Positions 1 through 7,091 of a DNA stretch of 12,771 bases are shown piece after piece. The notes below the pieces were generated by a model. The model was not told the origin of the DNA. It saw nothing but the letters and a program-made list of their open reading frames with translations, and made no database searches. A program made the position numbers and the translations under genes. Numbering within the stretch: position 1 is the first letter of the stretch; the number at the start of each line of letters is the position of its first letter. The stretch spans positions 1 to 12,771 of the forward strand of contig DIFE01000144.1 in NCBI GenBank assembly GCA_002418985.1. The letters are read 5' to 3'. Source of the stretch: Deltaproteobacteria bacterium UBA5756 (GTDB lineage: Bacteria; Desulfobacterota; Syntrophorhabdia; Syntrophorhabdales; Syntrophorhabdaceae).

Positions 1-1407
1 GCACTGCTTCTTCTTGACGACAGCGGGAAGATCCTGTACGCGAACCCCACCGCGTTGAGGATTACCGGTCGTGACGACAAAGAGACGGGGGGCATGGAAA
101 TCCAGGAGTTTCTCAAACCATCCCACTACTCCGACGAACAGAAACTGCAGTTGGCCATCGCCGAGGTGATGCCTTTGTCATCGATACCTGAAGAGGCGGT
201 GGAGGCGGACAGGGTCCTCGATTTCTCCATCACTGGAAAGGACGGCATAGAGACGTACATAGAACTCTCCCTGCTTTCCGAGAAAGTGGGTGAGAAGTGG
301 CATATGATCGCCCTATTCAGAGATGTGACCGACAGGAAGAGGACCCTGGAGTCTTTGCGCAAATCCGAGCTTAAGTTTCGGAGACTCTTCGAAGATACGA
401 AGGATGCAGTCTTCATCTCGACGCCGGAGGGAAAGGTTGTCGATATGAATAGGGCCGGTCTGGAATTGTTTGGTTACAGGACGAGGGAGGAAATGTTTGA
501 ACTGGACATCGGCCGCGATCTTTACTTCAATGCCGAGGACCGCAAGAGCTTACGGGACGCCATCGAACGGTACGGCAGCGCAAGTATGCATGACCTTGCC
601 TTAAAACGGAAGGACGGTTCGATGATCGTGGTATCGATAACCGCGAACGCCGTCTACGATGAGGTGGGAAAACTGACCGTATATCACGGTATCATACGGG
701 ACCTGACCCGCATCAGACAGCTCGAACAACAGGTACACGCATTTCAGAAAATGGACGTGGTGAGGGAATTGATCGGAGATATAGCGCACCACATCAACAA
801 TGTCCTCAATATTATCGTGGGGAATGCCCAGCTGGCGAAGATGTCGCCCGACTGCACGGAGGAGGTAGGCTCCTACCTTTCCTCCATCGAGGACGAGGTA
901 TTCAGGGCGGCGGACATGGTGGACGAGCTTCTGGCTTCAGGGAGCAGGCATCCGATGGACATGCGGACGGTGGATGTGGGTGCCGTCGTGGCTGATTTCG
1001 AGAAGGTGGTGCGAAAGATTATCGGGGAGAAGATTACCACGATCGTATCTTTGCCCGCGACCCCGATTATGGCGAAGATGGATGTTGCCAGAATAGGCCA
1101 GGCCCTTCTGAATTTGATCCTGAATGCCAGGGATGCCATGGAGGGGCCGGGCACACTGACCATTCGGGTGAACACGGAAGAAATGATGGACGTTACGACC
1201 ACACTCGACGGGAAGATATCCCCCGGGCCATATGCCGTCGTATCCGTGGCCGATACCGGGCGGGGGATCAACGGCAATGCGAGAGAGAAGATATTCGAGC
1301 CCTTTTATACCACGGATATATCCGGGGGGAAGAAGGGACTCGGTCTCAGTGTTGTTCTGGGGATCGTCAGACAGCACGGGGGTTTTGTGATATGCGAAAG
1401 CGAGTAG
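1..1407 (+). CDS. PAS-domain sensor histidine kinase (5' truncated by window edge; ends at an in-frame TAG)
   Basis: The frame is open from base 1, so the true start lies to the left; the first internal start (TTG at 55) falls inside a PAS domain and is not credible. Order: a partial PAS at the left edge (it includes LLLLDDSGKILYANP), its PAC-like end near FRDVTDRKR, then a complete second PAS (about nt 360-720). Next come a dimerisation/phosphoacceptor helix with the likely phospho-His in IAHHINN (codon at 787-789) and a HATPase_c domain with N-box LNLILNARDAM, G1 DTGRGI, F-box FEPFYTT and G2 KGLGLS. The protein should autophosphorylate on His in response to a signal sensed by the PAS domains; the ligand cannot be read. 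No membrane segment is visible in this part. The frame stops at TAG 1405-1407, just before the final strand of the ATPase fold. The missing end (GRGALFKMYLP) and a receiver domain continue in the same frame after the stop, so the gene is probably a hybrid kinase cut by a nonsense codon. Family call is firm; intactness is doubtful. Confidence 0.9.
   Translation, partial: ALLLLDDSGKILYANPTALRITGRDDKETGGMEIQEFLKPSHYSDEQKLQLAIAEVMPLSSIPEEAVEADRVLDFSITGKDGIETYIELSLLSEKVGEKWHMIALFRDVTDRKRTLESLRKSELKFRRLFEDTKDAVFISTPEGKVVDMNRAGLELFGYRTREEMFELDIGRDLYFNAEDRKSLRDAIERYGSASMHDLALKRKDGSMIVVSITANAVYDEVGKLTVYHGIIRDLTRIRQLEQQVHAFQKMDVVRELIGDIAHHINNVLNIIVGNAQLAKMSPDCTEEVGSYLSSIEDEVFRAADMVDELLASGSRHPMDMRTVDVGAVVADFEKVVRKIIGEKITTIVSLPATPIMAKMDVARIGQALLNLILNARDAMEGPGTLTIRVNTEEMMDVTTTLDGKISPGPYAVVSVADTGRGINGNAREKIFEPFYTTDISGGKKGLGLSVVLGIVRQHGGFVICESE
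1405..1407 (+). other. In-frame amber codon splitting the hybrid kinase
   Basis: TAG sits between CESE and GRGALFKMYLP. HATPase_c domains of this kind usually end SE-x-G-[RK]-G-T-x-F-x-[IVM]-Y-L-P, so TAG stands exactly at the x position and the frame is intact on both sides. A single substitution from CAG, AAG or GAG would explain it, as would a base-calling error beside the GC-rich palindromic stretch at 1408-1421. None of the eleven other stop codons I could read for genes in the window is TAG, but that sample is too small to mean much. Confidence 0.75.
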
Positions 1408-1428
1408 GGCCGGGGGGCCCTTTTCAAG

Positions 1429-1872
1429 ATGTATCTGCCCCTGTCGGCAGAGAAGGCAAGGGCAGGCAGACCTGTTGAACGGGGCGTCCTGAGCGGCACC
1501 GAAACCATTCTTGTGGGCGAAGACGAGGATGCGTTGAGGAAAATAGCGGCCGAATTCTTAAAGACCATGGGATACCGGGTTATCACGGCAAAGAACGGAG
1601 AGGAAGCACTTGCGTTGTTCAGGGAGAGTTCCGGAGAAATAGACCTGGTACTTATGGATATAGCGATGCCCGGTATGGGCGGTCTCGATGTCTACCATGA
1701 AATCAAGAAAATAAAACCCGATATCGCCGCCCTTTTCATGACAGGCTACAGCCTTGAAACCTCGGGCCTCGGTGCTGTGCAGAAACAGGGCATCAGCGCC
1801 ATCCGCAAACCCTTTACAATGGCAGGCCTGGATAGAAAAATACGGGAGATGCTAGAGACGGGTGATAGGTAA
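1429..1872 (+). CDS. Receiver (REC) domain, C-terminal part of the amber-split hybrid kinase
   Basis: From the first ATG after the kinase stop this is 147 residues. A complete CheY-like receiver spans about residues 25-143: acidic cluster GEDED (30-34), phosphoacceptor Asp77 in LMDIAMPGM, conserved Thr105 in MTGY and Lys127 in RKPF. It would accept phosphate from the kinase upstream. The ATG lies inside the last beta-strand of the kinase ATPase domain (FKMYLP). It is in the same frame as the kinase and I see no convincing ribosome-binding site, so it is unlikely to be a separate response regulator. The natural gene is most simply 1-1872 read through codon 1405-1407. There is no DNA-binding output domain, as expected for a hybrid-kinase receiver. 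The last residues (GDR) and the TAA come from the heptad array that begins at 1861. Alternative: a small independent response regulator translated by reinitiation. Confidence 0.8.
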   Translation: MYLPLSAEKARAGRPVERGVLSGTETILVGEDEDALRKIAAEFLKTMGYRVITAKNGEEALALFRESSGEIDLVLMDIAMPGMGGLDVYHEIKKIKPDIAALFMTGYSLETSGLGAVQKQGISAIRKPFTMAGLDRKIREMLETGDR

Positions 1873-1940
1873 TGGGTAATAGGTAATAGGAAAAACAGAA
1901 AGAACGAAGCTCGAAGAATGATTACCTATTACTTCTTACC
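1861..1940. repeat. Inverted heptanucleotide repeat array at a convergent gene junction
   Basis: The left arm (1861-1890) is four tandem 7-mers plus GG: GGTGATA, GGTAATG, GGTAATA, GGTAATA. The right arm (about 1920-1940) holds degenerate copies in reverse complement (ATTACCT, ATTACTT, CTTACC). GTAATAGGTAAT at 1876-1887 is perfectly complementary to ATTACCTATTAC at 1921-1932, giving a 12-bp stem with a 33-nt loop. The array lies between the ends of the receiver gene and serA and covers the receiver's stop codon. It probably acts as a two-way transcription terminator or 3'-end RNA structure, by position only. The second array at 8120-8218 is built the same way. Confidence 0.85.
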
Positions 1941-1946
1941 AGCCTC

Positions 1947-3569
1947 TTACAGCGCTATCTCTTTTGCTTCTATCATACCGTCGATGGCACGAATCTTTTT
2001 CAGGACCGGTTGACCGATGGGGCTGTCCACGGAAACGAAGGCGACTTCCTCACCGCTTATCTCACGAGACACGCTGAAACCGGCGATGTTGATGCCATGG
2101 TTGCCAAGGATGGTTCCAACCTTGCCGATAACACCGGGACGATCCAGAATTTTGAAAGCCAGAAATGTCCCTTCGGGGATCACGTCCAGGTGGAACCTGT
2201 CGAGCAGGACAATTCTCCCAAGCTTGTCGGGAAAGACTGTTCCGGCTATGCTGATCTCCTCGACGTCTGTCTTCAGATTAAAGATAATGAGATCGTTGAA
2301 TTTGTCGAACTGCTCCGTTTTTGATTCCTCGACAACGATATTCCGGTCTTTGGCCAGATAAGGCGCGTTGATATACGTGACGGACCCCTGGAGAGATATC
2401 TCCAGAAAACCATTTATTCCCGCGATGGTAAAAGGCTGGTAGCTGAACGGGACATCGAACTTGCGTTCGCACAGATCTTCCTCGAAGTTTTTCCCCACCA
2501 TTATGACGCCGATCTTCTCAGGCCTGCCCTTGGAGATCTGGGCCGCAAGTTTGCCCATCTTTTCCGAAAGGTTAAAATAGAGTTGAAGGTGTTCCGGGAG
2601 CAGGGACTTCATGAAGGGTATGTTGACGCCGTGCTGATAGGGCCGGCCATGGAGAGCGTTCAGGACCTGTTCGGCAATGATTGCCGACACCGCTTTTTGA
2701 CCTTCAGCCGTATTGGCGCCTATATGCGGGGTGGCAAAGACATTTTCGAGCTGCAGGAGTTTGCTGTTTTTGGGTGGTTCCTCCACGAAGACGTCGACGC
2801 CGGCGGCGAAGATCTTGCCTGAAATCAGACAGTCATACAGGTCATCCTCGTTGACGATGCCGCCCCGGGCGCAGTTGACGAGGATGACGTCCTGTTTCAT
2901 AATGGCCAGCTTTTCGGCGGTGATCATGTTCCGTGTCGTGCCGGTAAGCGGTGTGTGAAAGGTAACCACATCCGATACTTTAAGGAGGTCGTCGAGGTTA
3001 TCGTAAAGGGTGACCCCCAGGCTCTCGGCTTTACTTTTCTTAATATATGGGTCATAAGCGATCACTTTCATGCCGAAACTTTTCGCGCGGATTGCCACGT
3101 TGCTGCCGATGCGGCCGAGGCCTATAATTCCCAGGGTCTTGTTGTAAAGCTCGATCCCCATGAACTTCTTCCTGTCCCATTTCCCCTGTTTCAACGAGTC
3201 GTTTGCCAGGGGTATCTTTCGCGCGGCGGCGAGCATAATTCCCATGGTGAGCTCCGTCGCAGCCAGAGTGTTCCCGGTAGGGGCGTTGAGGACGATAAGG
3301 CCCTTCTTGCTTGCCGCTTCAATGTCGATGTTGTCGACGCCGACACCGGCGCGGCCGATTATCTTGAGCCGGCCCGGCTCCTCAATGAGACCCTCCTTGA
3401 CAGTCGTGCCGCTCCTTGTGATGATGGCATCGTAATTGCCGATGATCTTCTTTAAATCATCGACTTTTATTCCGGCCTGTACATCAATTTCGACTTCCGT
3501 GTCCGCCGCGAGGATTTTAAGACCTTCTTCGGCAAGGTGGTCTGTGACGAGGATCTTGAATTTTTTCAT
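1947..3569 (-). CDS. serA: D-3-phosphoglycerate dehydrogenase
   Basis: This 540-residue protein oxidises 3-phosphoglycerate to 3-phosphohydroxypyruvate with NAD+, the first committed step of serine synthesis in the cytoplasm. It has the long three-part form: catalytic and Rossmann NAD-binding domains (about 1-315), an intervening allosteric substrate-binding domain (about 320-455), and a C-terminal ACT domain (about 465-540, FKILDRPGVIGKVGTIL). Visible key residues are the dinucleotide motif GLGRIG (150-155), Arg235 in CARGGIV, Glu264 in VEEPP and His282 in PHIGANT, matching the Arg-Glu-His set of 2-hydroxyacid dehydrogenases. Feedback inhibition by serine through the ACT domain is typical of the family but not shown by sequence. 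The ATG is preceded by a modest purine-rich site (AGGCGGA). The gene is divergent from the methyltransferase-like gene at 3681 and ends against the heptad array. Length is close to the roughly 525-530 usual for this form. Confidence 0.97.
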   Translation of the reverse strand: MKKFKILVTDHLAEEGLKILAADTEVEIDVQAGIKVDDLKKIIGNYDAIITRSGTTVKEGLIEEPGRLKIIGRAGVGVDNIDIEAASKKGLIVLNAPTGNTLAATELTMGIMLAAARKIPLANDSLKQGKWDRKKFMGIELYNKTLGIIGLGRIGSNVAIRAKSFGMKVIAYDPYIKKSKAESLGVTLYDNLDDLLKVSDVVTFHTPLTGTTRNMITAEKLAIMKQDVILVNCARGGIVNEDDLYDCLISGKIFAAGVDVFVEEPPKNSKLLQLENVFATPHIGANTAEGQKAVSAIIAEQVLNALHGRPYQHGVNIPFMKSLLPEHLQLYFNLSEKMGKLAAQISKGRPEKIGVIMVGKNFEEDLCERKFDVPFSYQPFTIAGINGFLEISLQGSVTYINAPYLAKDRNIVVEESKTEQFDKFNDLIIFNLKTDVEEISIAGTVFPDKLGRIVLLDRFHLDVIPEGTFLAFKILDRPGVIGKVGTILGNHGINIAGFSVSREISGEEVAFVSVDSPIGQPVLKKIRAIDGMIEAKEIAL

Positions 3570-3594
3570 TGGAATCCGCCTAAGTTCTTATTTC

Positions 3595-3623
3595 TTGTAA
3601 TATTTTGGTGCTCGTGATATACG
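3595..3623 (+). promoter_or_regulatory. Candidate sigma70-type promoter for the methyltransferase/glycosyltransferase pair
   Basis: TTGTAA (3595-3600), a 17-bp spacer, then TATACG (3618-3623); each hexamer matches 4 of 6 consensus bases. It lies in the divergent gap between serA and the gene starting at 3681 and leaves a leader of roughly 50 nt. The opposite-strand promoter for serA must lie in the same gap, but I found no convincing match for it. Confidence 0.4.
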
Positions 3624-3680
3624 TAACGACAGTAAAAGATACCACCCGGAAAAGGAAAAAGCAATACGGACCATATAGTT

Positions 3681-4448
3681 ATGGGAAAGAATAAACCTGC
3701 CGAAAAAAGACTGATACTCGATCACGGCGTGGCAAAAAACGGTCAGGTCGAGGGAAGACGTCCGCTTATCAACCGCAGTAATCTCCGTGACATCATCATT
3801 GTCGTCTGTGTTGTTTCCGCCGTGCTCTACGATCTTGACTGGGTGAGACTCGCTCTGTTCGGCATCCTCATGGTTTTTGGATGCTTTTTTCATTACATGA
3901 CCAAAGGCGTGCTTATTCGCAACGTGGTCTTGTGCCAGGCGGGGATATACAGCGTGGTGAGGCATCCCTATTATATGGCGAATTATCTGATAGATTCGAG
4001 CTTCTGCCTCTTGAGCGGCAACGTTTACCTTCTACTGATCTACCCCTTCCTGTTCCACTGGTCGTATGGACCGACGATCAGAAAGGAAGAGGCAACTCTG
4101 GCGCGACTCCACGACAGCAGTTTCCTGCGCTACAGTCTCGATGTGCCCCAGATATTCCCGGACGCGTACTCTATCCGGAGCATGAAGGAGATCGCAACGG
4201 GTTTCTCGACGAAAAGGATCACGCGCAACGAGATATCCCGGTTTATGCGCTTCTGGGCGACAGGATGTCTCATTATGTTTATCCATACGTTTAAAAGTTC
4301 GGGCTTGTGGAAGACGTGGTCCTTCGATCTTGCTTTCGTTTACGACAATCCTTGCGGGATTACCCTTTTGCTTCTTACCATAATCCTGTTTGTCGCCAGC
4401 CTTCTTGTTCAGTGCAAGAAGGAGTCTTCCATCCTTAAAGCCGAATAA
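3681..4448 (+). CDS. ICMT/PEMT-like membrane methyltransferase family protein
   Basis: This 255-residue protein has hydrophobic segments near 38-50, 55-72, 82-90, 105-127, 190-205 and 225-243. The core resembles the isoprenylcysteine carboxyl methyltransferase / phospholipid methyltransferase superfamily: G-x-Y-S-V-V-RHPYY at 88-98, followed by the EE pair at 136-137 and F-x-R-Y-x-x-x-VPQIFP at 148-160. In that superfamily these elements bind S-adenosylmethionine and position a lipid or prenyl substrate at the membrane. The substrate here is unknown. A hydrophilic N-terminus (1-35) and an extra C-terminal hydrophobic region make it longer than many relatives. The ATG has only a weak upstream GGA; no better in-frame start is apparent. 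The TAA is 4 nt before the next gene's ATG, so the two are probably co-translated and may act on the same lipid or glycan pathway (inference). The family call is moderate because it rests on short motifs. Confidence 0.75.
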   Translation: MGKNKPAEKRLILDHGVAKNGQVEGRRPLINRSNLRDIIIVVCVVSAVLYDLDWVRLALFGILMVFGCFFHYMTKGVLIRNVVLCQAGIYSVVRHPYYMANYLIDSSFCLLSGNVYLLLIYPFLFHWSYGPTIRKEEATLARLHDSSFLRYSLDVPQIFPDAYSIRSMKEIATGFSTKRITRNEISRFMRFWATGCLIMFIHTFKSSGLWKTWSFDLAFVYDNPCGITLLLLTIILFVASLLVQCKKESSILKAE

Positions 4449-4452
4449 CCTC

Positions 4453-6159
4453 ATGAATATCGATGTAAGCCGGACATCCGCTCAGAAATGGTATCTCGCT
4501 GATTATGCGGCACTTGCCGTTCTCGTCGCGGCGGCCGCCATCCTTCTTTGTTCCGGTCTTTCCGTAAGGTCTCTGTGGGGTTCGGAAGGCCGCTGGGCTG
4601 TTATCGCCAGGGAAATGATGCACAGCGGCAACTACTTTCTTCCGACCATCAACGGAGCGGTCTATTTCGATAAACCGCTCCTGAGTTACTGGGCTATCAT
4701 CCCCTTCTCATTTCTTGGAGGTGTCACGGAAACCTCCGCCCGCATACCGGCCGTACTCGCCGGCATAGGGACGGTGGCACTGGTGTTTGCCATCGGCAGA
4801 ACACTCTTCGGATATGCGTCGGGATTCATTGCCGGCCTGGTCCTCCTGACGACGTTCATGTTCGGTTTTTGGGCGAGGACTGCCTCCGCGGAGGTGCTCA
4901 ATGTCATCGCCATATGGTCGATGTTGTGGGTCATCCTGCCGGCAAGGGGCGGCAAACGTTCCTTTACCCGGTACCTGTTCTTCTATCTTATCGCAGCCGT
5001 TTCCTCCTTCTTGAAAGGACCGCTTGCCCCTGCGGTTGCACTGACGGCTGTTTTCGCGCTGAGCTGTGTGGACATTCTTTTCGATATCAGAAAGGATGGG
5101 CTAAAGGAGGGGCAAAAGAGGATAGCCGGTCATTTTAACTGGATACTCTCCTACGCGGGTTTTTTTGCAGCCTTGTGCGGACTCGTCTTGTTCGCCTTGC
5201 TCCTTTTTTTACCCGTGATCGTCACCGGGTCCTGGGACGCCGTCAATCTGATGTGGCGGGAAAATGTCGTGAGGTTTCTGCAGCCCTTCGACCATGTTGA
5301 ACCTTTTTATATCTATTTCAAACACGTTCCGGTATTTCTGCTTCCCTGGACATTCGCAGCTGCCGGATCCCTTGCTGCAATGAGAAACTGGGAGGACGAT
5401 CGACGAAGGCGATGGTTGGCGACAGTGACGGTTGCCATTTTTCTTTTCTTCACCATCTCCGGTTCCAGAAGAAGCTATTACATACTGCCTCTTGTTCCCG
5501 CGTTTGCACTGATCATGGGGAGGTCCATCCGGGGGTTCCTTTTTCGCGACGAAGAAAGAGAGTGCCCCGTAATGAGGACGTGCCTCGTCATCACGGCCTT
5601 CCTGCCTCTTATCGCCGGACTGGCCATGATCTTAGGATACCTCACGTTCGGCGAGTACCACCATGTGTCGCAGCTCATTGTCGGGCCGCTGGTAATCATA
5701 GCCTCAGTCGCGGGCTTAATGTTCGTCTTTAAAGGTCGCATCGCTCAGGGAACGATTCTTGTGTCTCTCGTTTTCTTCTGTCTGCTCTTGTGGAGTTTTA
5801 CCGCCGGGGCCGCAATAGGCGAAAGGAACCGGGTGCTGAAGCCCTTCGCCCGGCAGTTGGCCCAATACATCAATGGGGTAGGTGACGACAAGCTCGCCAT
5901 GTATGGTGTAGGCAATTCATCGCTTATTTTCTATCTTGACAGGGCCACTCCGATCAGGGCCTTGAGAGATGCCCGGGAAGTCTGTTCCTTCAGTGCGAGG
6001 AACCGGGGGGGATATCTTCTTACCGAGGAGGCACTGACGGATAGTATCGAAAAGGAATGCGGACAGGGCAAGCTGACCAAGATTCTTACCCAATCGCCCG
6101 AAGGGAAGAAAGGCGACAGGGAGGGCCTCGTACTTTTTCGCGCCGGGGAAGGGCCCTGA
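4453..6159 (+). CDS. ArnT/PMT-like integral membrane glycosyltransferase (GT39/GT83-like)
   Basis: This 568-residue polytopic protein has a first membrane helix at about 18-35, then a periplasmic loop with SLWGSEGRW (40-48), EMMHSGN and FDKPLLSYW (72-80), and later TSARIPAVLAG. This is the layout of dolichol/undecaprenyl-phosphate-sugar transferases such as ArnT and bacterial PMT-like enzymes, where the acidic residue of the first loop (here Glu45) is catalytic. About ten or more hydrophobic segments follow, then a soluble C-terminal domain (about 460-568). It likely moves a sugar from a polyprenyl phosphate onto an envelope acceptor (lipid A, lipid or protein) on the outer face of the inner membrane; donor and acceptor are not readable. 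I chose ATG 4453, 4 nt after the previous stop. An in-frame TTG at 4390 would overlap the previous gene by 59 nt. It is likely in one operon with the methyltransferase-like gene. The Shine-Dalgarno sequence is weak, suggesting translational coupling. Confidence 0.88.
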   Translation: MNIDVSRTSAQKWYLADYAALAVLVAAAAILLCSGLSVRSLWGSEGRWAVIAREMMHSGNYFLPTINGAVYFDKPLLSYWAIIPFSFLGGVTETSARIPAVLAGIGTVALVFAIGRTLFGYASGFIAGLVLLTTFMFGFWARTASAEVLNVIAIWSMLWVILPARGGKRSFTRYLFFYLIAAVSSFLKGPLAPAVALTAVFALSCVDILFDIRKDGLKEGQKRIAGHFNWILSYAGFFAALCGLVLFALLLFLPVIVTGSWDAVNLMWRENVVRFLQPFDHVEPFYIYFKHVPVFLLPWTFAAAGSLAAMRNWEDDRRRRWLATVTVAIFLFFTISGSRRSYYILPLVPAFALIMGRSIRGFLFRDEERECPVMRTCLVITAFLPLIAGLAMILGYLTFGEYHHVSQLIVGPLVIIASVAGLMFVFKGRIAQGTILVSLVFFCLLLWSFTAGAAIGERNRVLKPFARQLAQYINGVGDDKLAMYGVGNSSLIFYLDRATPIRALRDAREVCSFSARNRGGYLLTEEALTDSIEKECGQGKLTKILTQSPEGKKGDREGLVLFRAGEGP

Positions 6160-6195
6160 AACCCGTGGCAACACGCGTAAATCTTAAAGTTTTGC

Positions 6196-6224
6196 TTGAC
6201 TTAGCACACCAAATATATTAATTT
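6196..6224 (+). promoter_or_regulatory. Candidate promoter for the rplM-rpsI-argC operon
   Basis: TTGACT (6196-6201, 5 of 6 consensus) is followed by AT-rich DNA. Possible -10 hexamers are ATTAAT (6217-6222, 15-bp spacer) or TAATTT (6219-6224, 17-bp spacer), neither strong. The 90-bp gap after the glycosyltransferase turns sharply AT-rich here, as expected for a ribosomal-protein promoter. I saw no clear hairpin terminator for the upstream gene, so some read-through is possible. Confidence 0.5.
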
Positions 6225-6248
6225 AGACAAATTTTTTTAAGGGTGAAA

Positions 6249-6701
6249 ATGGTTATGAAAACATATTTTCCAAAAGAAGGCGAAGTTTCGAACGATTGGT
6301 ATGTGATGAATGCCGACGGTGCTGTGTTAGGAAGACTGGCGGCGAGGGTGGCAACGATCCTCAGGGGTAAGAACAAACCGGTCTTTACGCCGCATGCCGA
6401 CACCGGCGATTTTGTCATAATCGTCAATGCCGACAAGGTAAAACTCACCGGGGCAAAACTCCTGCAGAAGACGTATCAGAAGCACAGCAACCATCCTGGC
6501 GGATTACGGGTGACGAATGCAAAGACCATGCTTGAAAAGAAGCCGGAAGAGGTCATATACCAGGCTGTTAAAGGCATGCTCCCCAAGAATACCCTCGGCA
6601 GAAAGATCCTTAAGAAATTGAAGGTCTATCGGGGCGGCGAACATCCGCACAAAGCCCAGATGCCAAAGGAGATATCGTTGAAGGAGGTACAAGGTGCCTG
6701 A
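6249..6701 (+). CDS. rplM: 50S ribosomal protein L13
   Basis: Large-subunit protein that binds 23S rRNA early in assembly. The sequence matches the family along its length: KTYFPKE near the start, WYVMNADGAVLGRLA, the TPHADTGDFVIIVNADKV block, KGMLPKNTLGR and KLKVYRGGEHPHKAQ. Several starts are possible: GTG 6243, ATG 6249 and ATG 6255. I chose 6249 (150 residues) because AAGG at 6239-6242 then has a normal spacing; the family's usual MKTY start corresponds to 6255 and would give 148 residues. It is the first gene of a compact operon with rpsI, whose start overlaps its end by 8 nt. Confidence 0.96.
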   Translation: MVMKTYFPKEGEVSNDWYVMNADGAVLGRLAARVATILRGKNKPVFTPHADTGDFVIIVNADKVKLTGAKLLQKTYQKHSNHPGGLRVTNAKTMLEKKPEEVIYQAVKGMLPKNTLGRKILKKLKVYRGGEHPHKAQMPKEISLKEVQGA

Positions 6702-7086
6702 AAAAAGGTACTACGCAACTGGTAAAAGAAAGACCGCCGTAGCGCGGGTCTGGATAAAACAGGGTTCCGGGGAATTTCTTATCAACGGCAGGCCGTTTGA
6801 AAACTATTTTCCCGTGGAAGAACTGCGGCTCATGGTCAACAAGCCCTTCTTGCTGACGGGGAACGTCGGCAAGTTCGACGTCGTGGCAAGCATATACGGC
6901 GGCGGGATACCTGCCCAGGCATGGGCTCTCGGCCACGGGATCGCAAAGGCACTTCTCGAAGTGAACGCAGGCCTCAGGGTCGCCTTGAAAAAACAGGGTC
7001 TCATAACCAGGGATCCCAGATCGAAGGAACGGAAGAAATACGGAAAGAAAGGCGCACGCGCCAGCTTCCAGTTCTCCAAGAGATAA
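6694..7086 (+). CDS. rpsI: 30S ribosomal protein S9
   Basis: Small-subunit protein of 130 residues whose C-terminal tail reaches toward the P-site tRNA. Family hallmarks are present: YYATGKRKTAVARVW near the start, INGRPFENYFP, the GGGIPAQAWALGHGIAKALL block, DPRSKERKKYGKKGAR and the terminal FSKR. The GTG start lies within the last codons of rplM (8-nt overlap). It is preceded at normal spacing by a near-perfect Shine-Dalgarno sequence, AAGGAGGT at 6681-6688, which decides the start. The rplM-rpsI pair is near-universal in bacteria. Confidence 0.97.
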   Translation: MPEKRYYATGKRKTAVARVWIKQGSGEFLINGRPFENYFPVEELRLMVNKPFLLTGNVGKFDVVASIYGGGIPAQAWALGHGIAKALLEVNAGLRVALKKQGLITRDPRSKERKKYGKKGARASFQFSKR

Positions 7087-7091
7087 AACCC

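Noticed and set aside
873..1377. Long minus-strand frames inside the kinase gene, and similar frames inside serA, fabH and argC
   Set aside because: They are shadows of strongly supported genes, with low-complexity or unrecognisable proteins and no start signals.
1405..1407. TAG as a pyrrolysine codon
   Set aside because: The protein is a kinase, not a methylamine methyltransferase; no pyl genes are visible, and a substitution or read error is far simpler.
4390..4452. Longer glycosyltransferase start at TTG 4390
   Set aside because: It would overlap the previous gene by 59 nt and add residues without family similarity; ATG 4453 fits the operon spacing.
6160..6195. Terminator after the glycosyltransferase gene
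   Set aside because: I found no stable stem followed by a T-run there.
6921..7091. argC starting at 6921
   Set aside because: The extension lies within rpsI in another frame; ArgC proteins begin at the GIVGATGYTG motif, right after ATG 7092.
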